Origin: JAGPIS01 sp964635545
Lineage (GTDB): Bacteria; Bacteroidota; Bacteroidia; Bacteroidales; Marinilabiliaceae
Direction: 5' to 3'
Assembly: GCA_964635545.1 (NCBI GenBank)
Contig: CAZWOA010000061.1
Location: forward strand, 1-20,225
Length of the DNA: 20,225 nt
Shown here: one piece after another, positions 15,618 through 20,225 of the stretch
Layout: each line of letters begins with the position of its first letter
Position numbering within the stretch: the stretch's first letter is position 1
Notes under the pieces: generated by a model
The model's input: the letters and a program-made list of their open reading frames with translations, nothing else
Database searches by the model: none
Told to the model about the DNA's origin: nothing
Made by a program: the position numbers and the translations under genes

Positions 15618-16819
15618 AATCCTTTATATTGATTTCTTTTTGATATTATTTCGGCCGACACGCTGATAATGAGAGTGATAACAAAGAGAATGGCGCCCAG
15701 CATAAACAGCGACTGATAGTGTGCCCCTCCGGCAGGTGCTTCGCCCAGTTCCGCAGCAATGGTAGCAGGAATAGTGCGAAGCGGCTCAAACAGCGAAGAA
15801 GGAATTACGGCAGCATTACCGGTAACCATCAGCACAGCCATCGTTTCGCCCACAGCACGCCCAATGCCAAGCACCACCGCAGCCGATATACCCGACGAAG
15901 CATACGGAATAACCACCTTGTAGATAGTTTGCCAATGAGTGGCACCCAGTGCAAGGCTCGCCTCACGCATGGCACGCGGCGTATTGCGCATGGCATCTTC
16001 GGCAACTGATATTATGGTGGGAAGAGCCATTATGGCAAGCACAATACTACCTGCAAAACCCGTTTCACCCACAGGAAGGTTAAACACCCTCTGAATCATA
16101 GGTACAAGCACCACCAAACCAAAGAAACCGAACACCACCGATGGGATACCCGCCAGAAGTTCAATGGCCGGCTTCAAAATACGGCGCACCCTATTACCAG
16201 CCAGTTCCGACAGATAAATGGCAACTCCCAATCCCAATGGTAATGCAATAAGAATTGCCGAGAGGCTTACCCACAAAGTACCCGATATCAATGGCATAAT
16301 ACCGAATAGAGGTGTAGGCGACGATGCAGGCATCCACTCAGTGCCGGCAAATACATCAGCAATAGAAATATTATCACCCGCAAGAACCTTAATGCCAATA
16401 TTCCCTTCAGGAAGATACTCCTGCGGAATAATTGCTATAACACCTTCACGATTGGCAAGCACTTCACCCAAAAGAGATGGTAACTTCTCATAATCATCGC
16501 CCATCTCATCTTCGGGATAGATACTGAATATATCGTCGAACCGGAACAGTTCGATTGGCATATCATTACCACCCACCTCCTGCCAGTTATCGATATCGCC
16601 ATCAAAAACATCAGTAATCTGGCGGCTACTAAGCTTCTCCACAGGGTTGGAAGCATTTACACACAACACATAACCCTTCTCTATAATAGGTGATTTGAAC
16701 AGCCCTATCCCCTCTTTGAACAGAAAAATGATAATAAGTAGAATAATTACCGTGGTTATCATTCCACTAATGGTTATCATCCACTCTACCAATCTATTTA
16801 TAAGCTTTTTTATATTCAT
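15614..16819 (-). CDS. pstC: PstC, phosphate permease subunit with an inserted PstS-like half-domain
   Basis: PstC is the second permease subunit of the phosphate importer. At 401 residues it is about 90-100 longer than the E. coli type (about 319). The normal permease core is present: first helix about 15-35, then helices from about 175 on, with GIPSVVFGFFGLVVLVP (224-240), the EAA loop ASLALGATHWQTIYKVVIP (287-305) and GRAVGETMAVLM (320-331). The extra length lies on the periplasmic side between helices 1 and 2, residues 46-150. It aligns with the middle lobe of PstS from this same operon: ITDVFDGDIDNWQEVGGNDM (68-87) versus LEAIFTGKITNWKEVGGADM in PstS. Over PstC 56-92 there are 17 identities in 37 positions. 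EGVIAIIPQEYL (125-136) then parallels GGIGYIGLAYL. The phosphate-contacting S-G-T segment of PstS is absent from the insert. Confidence 0.94.
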   Translation of the reverse strand: MNIKKLINRLVEWMITISGMITTVIILLIIIFLFKEGIGLFKSPIIEKGYVLCVNASNPVEKLSSRQITDVFDGDIDNWQEVGGNDMPIELFRFDDIFSIYPEDEMGDDYEKLPSLLGEVLANREGVIAIIPQEYLPEGNIGIKVLAGDNISIADVFAGTEWMPASSPTPLFGIMPLISGTLWVSLSAILIALPLGLGVAIYLSELAGNRVRRILKPAIELLAGIPSVVFGFFGLVVLVPMIQRVFNLPVGETGFAGSIVLAIMALPTIISVAEDAMRNTPRAMREASLALGATHWQTIYKVVIPYASSGISAAVVLGIGRAVGETMAVLMVTGNAAVIPSSLFEPLRTIPATIAAELGEAPAGGAHYQSLFMLGAILFVITLIISVSAEIISKRNQYKGL

Positions 16820-16840
16820 TATTCTGAATATTCAATTATG

Positions 16841-17656
16841 TTACTTCACTTTAATAAATCCAATTTCATCCACAAGTGCTTGTCCTTCTTGCGAAAGCAA
16901 ATAATCAATAAACGGTTTGACCTTTGCCTCTTGATTTAACACATAATAGTAGTAAAGCGGGCGCACCACAGGGTATAAAGCCTTTGTAGCATTGTCGGCT
17001 GTTGGCTCTACAAAGTTTTTGCCGCCATCGTAGGATATATTTACAGCCTTTACAGAACCGTTTAGATATGCCAACCCTATATAACCAATGCCACCTTTAG
17101 TTTGACTGATAGACTGTACGATAGCTCCCGTGGCAGGCATACTGAGTATTCCATTCGTGTAATTTCTGTTTTGCAGCACTACCTCTTTGAAAAACTCATA
17201 AGTGCCCGACGAAGTTTCGCGCGAGTAAGGCACAATTTTCATATCGGCGCCTCCCACCTCTTTCCAGTTTGTAATTTTACCGGTGAATATAGCTTCAAGT
17301 TGTTCGCGGGTTAGATTTTTCACCTTATTGGATGGATGAATAATAACAGCAAGCGCATCGTAGGCCACTATCACCTCCTTGATTTTATGACCTTTTTCGG
17401 ATAGCTTCTTACGCTCATCGAACTTAATTTTGCGCGATGACTGGGCAATATCGGTAGTTCCCTCCAGAAGAGCAGAAATGCCTACTCCGCTTCCACCGCC
17501 CGTAACTGTAACAGTGGCCTTAATATCATTTTTCATATATAATTCGGCCGCTTTTTGCGAAAAAGGAAGAAGAGTATCCGACCCCTTAATTCGCTGTGTG
17601 AATGACATTTGAGGTAATATTACAAATGCAATTAGTGCCAATAATGTTTTTCTCAT
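16841..17656 (-). CDS. pstS: PstS, periplasmic phosphate-binding protein
   Basis: PstS captures phosphate in the periplasm and delivers it to PstCA. With the start at ATG 17656 the protein has 271 residues. MRKTLLALIAFVILPQMSFT forms a standard signal peptide with no lipobox. An adjacent ATG at 17659, and another at 17686 that would add nine untypical residues, are alternatives. Ligand-binding segments are KGSDTLLP (24-31), GGGSGVG (53-59), SSRKI (73-77) and SRETSSGTYEFF (145-156), matching the classical phosphate pocket. The middle lobe carries LEAIFTGKITNWKEVGGADM (120-139), the same sequence type found inserted in PstC. It follows the porin gene by 79 bp, with a candidate Pho box and core promoter in that gap, so it may be transcribed both with the porin and from its own promoter. 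Confidence 0.94.
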   Translation of the reverse strand: MRKTLLALIAFVILPQMSFTQRIKGSDTLLPFSQKAAELYMKNDIKATVTVTGGGSGVGISALLEGTTDIAQSSRKIKFDERKKLSEKGHKIKEVIVAYDALAVIIHPSNKVKNLTREQLEAIFTGKITNWKEVGGADMKIVPYSRETSSGTYEFFKEVVLQNRNYTNGILSMPATGAIVQSISQTKGGIGYIGLAYLNGSVKAVNISYDGGKNFVEPTADNATKALYPVVRPLYYYYVLNQEAKVKPFIDYLLSQEGQALVDEIGFIKVK

Positions 17657-17698
17657 CATACAATATTTTGTTGATACAAAAATCATTATTGATTTTCA

Positions 17699-17733
17699 CG
17701 AAAGGATAACAGCGATGTTACAATTCTGTTAAG
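17699..17733 (-). promoter_or_regulatory. Candidate Pho box and core promoter of pstS
   Basis: Read on the minus strand, CTTAACAGAATTGTAACAT (17733-17715) is an imperfect dyad (TTAACA/TTGTAA), followed six bases later by TATCCTTTCG, a loose fit to the Bacteroidota -7 element TAnnTTTG. The 35 bp align without gaps with the stretch upstream of the porin gene (23 of 35 identical by eye, 14 of the first 19). It lies about 40-75 bp upstream of the pstS ATG, entirely in the porin-pstS gap. The regulator assignment is inference. Confidence 0.45.
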
Positions 17734-17735
17734 AT

Positions 17736-18995
17736 TTAGAATTTATACTGAAGATTGATGGTAAAAACGTCATCATTCAAATCGCAACACATACCAGGCA
17801 CGTTAAGTGAAGTTTCATTTCTTACGAAATCATAATAACCAGTCAATCGCACATCGGAACTAACATTCCACAATATTCCAACTCCTGTTGTATAAGTTTT
17901 AAAATCTGTGCTTGAAGTGAAATTACCTCCTATATTATTACCGGATACCTTTGTATTTGGGTCGTACCAATCGTGCTTTACCACAACATGAAACGGGCTG
18001 CCTGCAATTTGCTGGGCCACCATAACATACCCACCACTAAAGTTGCGTATATAAGTATCTGATTTTGGCGATGTTGATGAATTTGGACTTTTAGATGATT
18101 TCTCGGTTCCCGGCTGTGTGCCTGCAATAAATTCGGCAACTACTTTAGTGGTGCCCATAGCAGTTTTAAACTGCAACTGCCCATCAACACCAAAATATTG
18201 CCGTTTTGCATATTTCCCGATATTTGCATCATCATCAGAGACCGAAAAACTACCGTCAACCATCTTCAATACCCTTGCAGATCCCTGATAAACAGTGCCA
18301 TAATAATAAGACACCCCACCGGCTACCTTTATTAAATTGCAATTAGGAGCAACACCAAGCCGCCCAATGAAATCGAGTCTTGAGTCAGTTTCACGGTTAA
18401 TTCCGTTACCTGCAAAAAGTCCGGCATCGAGCTTAAAAATCGACAATGAAGAAGTTTCGGGCATCCGCAATGAAACCATAGCACCAAGGTCGCGCTCATC
18501 GGGAAAAAGAGTTTGAAAAATGGTAGATCTCTCGGGAGATTCGCGGTGTAACGATGAATTAGATATCTCATAACCAAAAGGACGGCCAAAAATACCTACC
18601 TTAAGATGCGCCAACTGCAAGCTACGGTGAGAAAACTTCACATAAGCATCCTTCACGCCAATGCCCTTCTCGGTAATATCGAGTTGAAAAACAGTATTCA
18701 CATTAGCATTGAGATAGCCAAATTTCAGTCGACCACGGCGAACACCAATACGGCTATAACTCTCATTATCAGCATCATTACCACTACCCACCTTAAGTGC
18801 AGCATCACGTTCGCCCCATTGGTACTGTCCCTGTATGTAACCTGAAACCGAAAAAGAACCAAGTTTTTTGGCATTTGCTTCCAACGCAGAAATTCTGTCG
18901 GCCAGAATTTTAATTGAATCAGCCCCGGTTGATTGCGAATAAGCACCAACTGCCCACACACATAAAGCAGCAAAAAGAGTTACTAATTGTTTCAT
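17736..18995 (-). CDS. Phosphate-selective porin (OprO/OprP, Porin_O_P family)
   Basis: This predicted outer-membrane beta-barrel should let phosphate or related anions reach PstS. With the start at ATG 18995 the protein has 419 residues. MKQLVTLFAALCVWAVGAYS is a good signal peptide, whereas a TTG seven codons upstream would spoil it. After cleavage a short coiled-coil (SIKILADRISALEANAKKLG, 27-46) precedes the barrel, which opens with FSVSGYIQGQYQW (48-60). Alternating amphipathic strands fill the rest, and the chain ends in INLQYKF, with the terminal phenylalanine typical of barrels handled by the BAM machinery. The signature phrase VGIFGRPFGYEISNSSLHRESPERS is characteristic of Porin_O_P proteins. 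It heads the pst operon, which supports a phosphate role; selectivity itself is not readable. Confidence 0.9.
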   Translation of the reverse strand: MKQLVTLFAALCVWAVGAYSQSTGADSIKILADRISALEANAKKLGSFSVSGYIQGQYQWGERDAALKVGSGNDADNESYSRIGVRRGRLKFGYLNANVNTVFQLDITEKGIGVKDAYVKFSHRSLQLAHLKVGIFGRPFGYEISNSSLHRESPERSTIFQTLFPDERDLGAMVSLRMPETSSLSIFKLDAGLFAGNGINRETDSRLDFIGRLGVAPNCNLIKVAGGVSYYYGTVYQGSARVLKMVDGSFSVSDDDANIGKYAKRQYFGVDGQLQFKTAMGTTKVVAEFIAGTQPGTEKSSKSPNSSTSPKSDTYIRNFSGGYVMVAQQIAGSPFHVVVKHDWYDPNTKVSGNNIGGNFTSSTDFKTYTTGVGILWNVSSDVRLTGYYDFVRNETSLNVPGMCCDLNDDVFTINLQYKF

Positions 18996-19090
18996 ATTAT
19001 AAGTTTTGAAACTCAAGGCTCAAACATCAAAAATTTAAGCAAATGAATCACATGGTTTTTTAATATTACGAAAATGAGAACTTAAATTAA

Positions 19091-19125
19091 CAAAAGGCTT
19101 ACGCAAATATTACATTGTTGTAAAG
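19091..19125 (-). promoter_or_regulatory. Candidate Pho box and core promoter of the porin-pst operon
   Basis: On the minus strand CTTTACAACAATGTAATAT (19125-19107) contains a perfect TTACA-N4-TGTAA dyad. TAAGCCTTTTG follows at the same distance as the TTATCCTTTCG upstream of pstS. The element lies 96-130 bp upstream of the porin ATG and downstream of the terminator of the preceding gene, where the operon promoter is expected. Conservation between the two phosphate genes is the only support; no Pho-box consensus for this phylum was assumed. Confidence 0.45.
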
Positions 19126-19155
19126 AAAATGATTTTTATTGAACCTTAAAAATAA

Positions 19156-19191
19156 AAAACTTCCAACCTTAAGCAGAAGATTGGAAGTTTT
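19156..19191 (-). terminator. Intrinsic terminator after the 19219-20175 gene
   Basis: The perfect 11-bp stem AAAACTTCCAA (19156-19166) / TTGGAAGTTTT (19181-19191) with a 14-base loop is followed on the minus strand by a T-rich run (TTTTTTATTTTT). It begins 28 bp after the stop of the upstream gene and 30 bp before the candidate porin promoter, so it separates that gene from the phosphate operon. Confidence 0.85.
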
Positions 19192-19218
19192 AAACATATT
19201 AACTCACACAGCAACAGA

Positions 19219-20175
19219 TTATTGTGCAATATTGGAGAACTTAAGTATTTTTATTTTATTGCCCCAATTATTTATAGAGGGCATTATAAACTCATTATCA
19301 GAAATTTTCACCGCTTTAAGAGGACGGGCAGCAAAACGACTCTTTTTATTACTCCATATTTGTTGTTTTGTATAAGTTCCGTCGGGCAATACCTCTACTG
19401 CTACAAGTATTGAGTTATGTGGTCTTACCATCTTGTTAACATCACGAATAGAGCGAATATTCTTGTTGATATTATTTCTATTTTCGTTATAAATCAAAAA
19501 CAGACGGTCACCCATTTTGTGGCTATAATATGAACTATACACACCTCCATCATCCATGGTGCGTTGCTTCTTAGGCACATCAGTAAGAGCAACCACTTTA
19601 CCCTCGGCATCAAGATGAATAACAAATATATTATTCCTCACATAAGTATATGAACTGACACCCTTCGTTGTAGTTATTACCATAAACGACAAATGGCCAA
19701 CAATAGCAGTTCCCCCATCACTTTTTTGAATAATATCAGAAACATAGAACTCACGTGGAGTACCATCACTTTTTTTCAAAGTCATTTTAACATCCTTTAT
19801 TCCAAGAAGTTGCTCAACAAACCCATCCTCCAATGGAGTCAAATCCTGACGGATAACCTCCATAGTTGCCGGATTCATGGTTAAAGAGAAGAAACCATTT
19901 AATTTGGTAGCAACGCGGCGGCTTCCCTTGATATCACCATAAAAACCGGCAGCAATAATGCCATCGCTATTTTCATTGAAGACCAAACGCACAGAGGTTA
20001 TTTCCTTTCCATCAATATCAAGTCGATACTCGGAAAACTGACCGGTTATGGGCGACACCACCAAAACAGAATAATATTTAGCTGATTGGCCTTTCTCCTT
20101 ATCCTCTTTCTCTTTTTGAACTCTACATAGGATATAAATTGAATTATCTTTAGCAAGATAGTAATTCAACACCAA
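19219..20175 (-). CDS. Unknown beta-rich protein, probably the C-terminal part of a longer secreted protein
   Basis: No family was recognised. The 318 residues are rich in beta-strand patterns with asparagine, glycine and aspartate turns, e.g. VVSPITGQFSEYRLD (54-68) and NNIFVIHLDAEGKVVALTDVP, reminiscent of propeller-like repeats. A lysine/glutamate-rich patch (QKEKEDKEKGQ, 40-50) lies near the front. The 5' end is doubtful: the first possible start is TTG 20175 (GTG 20172 next), no ATG or signal peptide is in frame, and the same frame has tandem stops TAA-TGA at 20199-20194. The N-terminus looks like the middle of a domain (VLNYYLAKDNSIYILCRVQ). Either the gene starts at a weak codon, or a frameshift or stop has split a longer gene extending past the window edge. 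The strong terminator after its stop supports a transcribed gene. Its position before the porin-pst operon says little about function. Confidence 0.6.
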   Translation of the reverse strand: MVLNYYLAKDNSIYILCRVQKEKEDKEKGQSAKYYSVLVVSPITGQFSEYRLDIDGKEITSVRLVFNENSDGIIAAGFYGDIKGSRRVATKLNGFFSLTMNPATMEVIRQDLTPLEDGFVEQLLGIKDVKMTLKKSDGTPREFYVSDIIQKSDGGTAIVGHLSFMVITTTKGVSSYTYVRNNIFVIHLDAEGKVVALTDVPKKQRTMDDGGVYSSYYSHKMGDRLFLIYNENRNNINKNIRSIRDVNKMVRPHNSILVAVEVLPDGTYTKQQIWSNKKSRFAARPLKAVKISDNEFIMPSINNWGNKIKILKFSNIAQ

Positions 20176-20225
20176 TACTGTCCTAAACGATTTTCATTAG
20201 AAAGACAGATGTAGTAAAGATAGTA

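Noticed and set aside
17657..17686. PstS start at ATG 17686.
   Set aside because: It would put MIFVSTKYCM in front of a complete, typical signal peptide that begins with MRK (or MMRK) at 17656/17659.

Overview
The window reads as a chromosomal segment of a Bacteroidota bacterium, probably class Bacteroidia. This is an inference from gene content and style: start codons lack clear Shine-Dalgarno sequences, intergenic DNA is AT-rich, and genes of the phylum's style are present (a Porin_O_P-type porin, a GHL10-type lipoprotein, an FNR-like oxidoreductase next to a pteridine-reductase-like SDR). No tRNA, rRNA, CRISPR array, transposase, integrase or phage gene was seen.

Layout. (1) 1-1120, minus: a membrane protein with a nucleoside-recognition/gate-type domain, cut by the window start. 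(2) 1221-3989, minus: a full-length AcnA/IRP-type aconitase. (3) 4143-5154, plus: two tightly linked unknown genes (small membrane protein, secreted protein), then a zinc-free quinone oxidoreductase at 5217-6185. (4) 6186-6708: a gene-free stretch packed with short tandem and inverted repeats. (5) 6709-8907, minus: an operon-like trio encoding an FNR-like flavin reductase, a PTR1/FolM-like pteridine reductase and a fused FolB-FolK protein, i.e. a folate/pterin cluster. (6) 9037-9474, plus: an AhpD-like peroxidase, which ends at a bidirectional terminator facing (7) 9561-10670, minus: a GHL10-like lipoprotein. (8) 10837-18995, minus: a complete phosphate-starvation locus, in transcription order OprO/OprP-like porin, PstS, PstC, PstA, PstB, PhoU, PhoB-type regulator, PhoR-type kinase. 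(9) 19219-20175, minus: an unknown beta-rich protein with an odd 5' end, followed by a terminator that isolates it from the phosphate locus.

The phosphate locus is the functional core. The porin should admit phosphate through the outer membrane, PstS should bind it, PstCAB should import it, and PhoU with the two-component pair should report transport status to gene expression. Two observations stand out. PstC is about 100 residues longer than usual because a PstS-like half-domain is inserted between its first two membrane helices, recognisable by 17 identities in 37 residues with the PstS encoded next door. In addition, 35-bp stretches upstream of the porin and of pstS align without gaps and contain a TTACA/TGTAA-like element, a candidate Pho box for this lineage.
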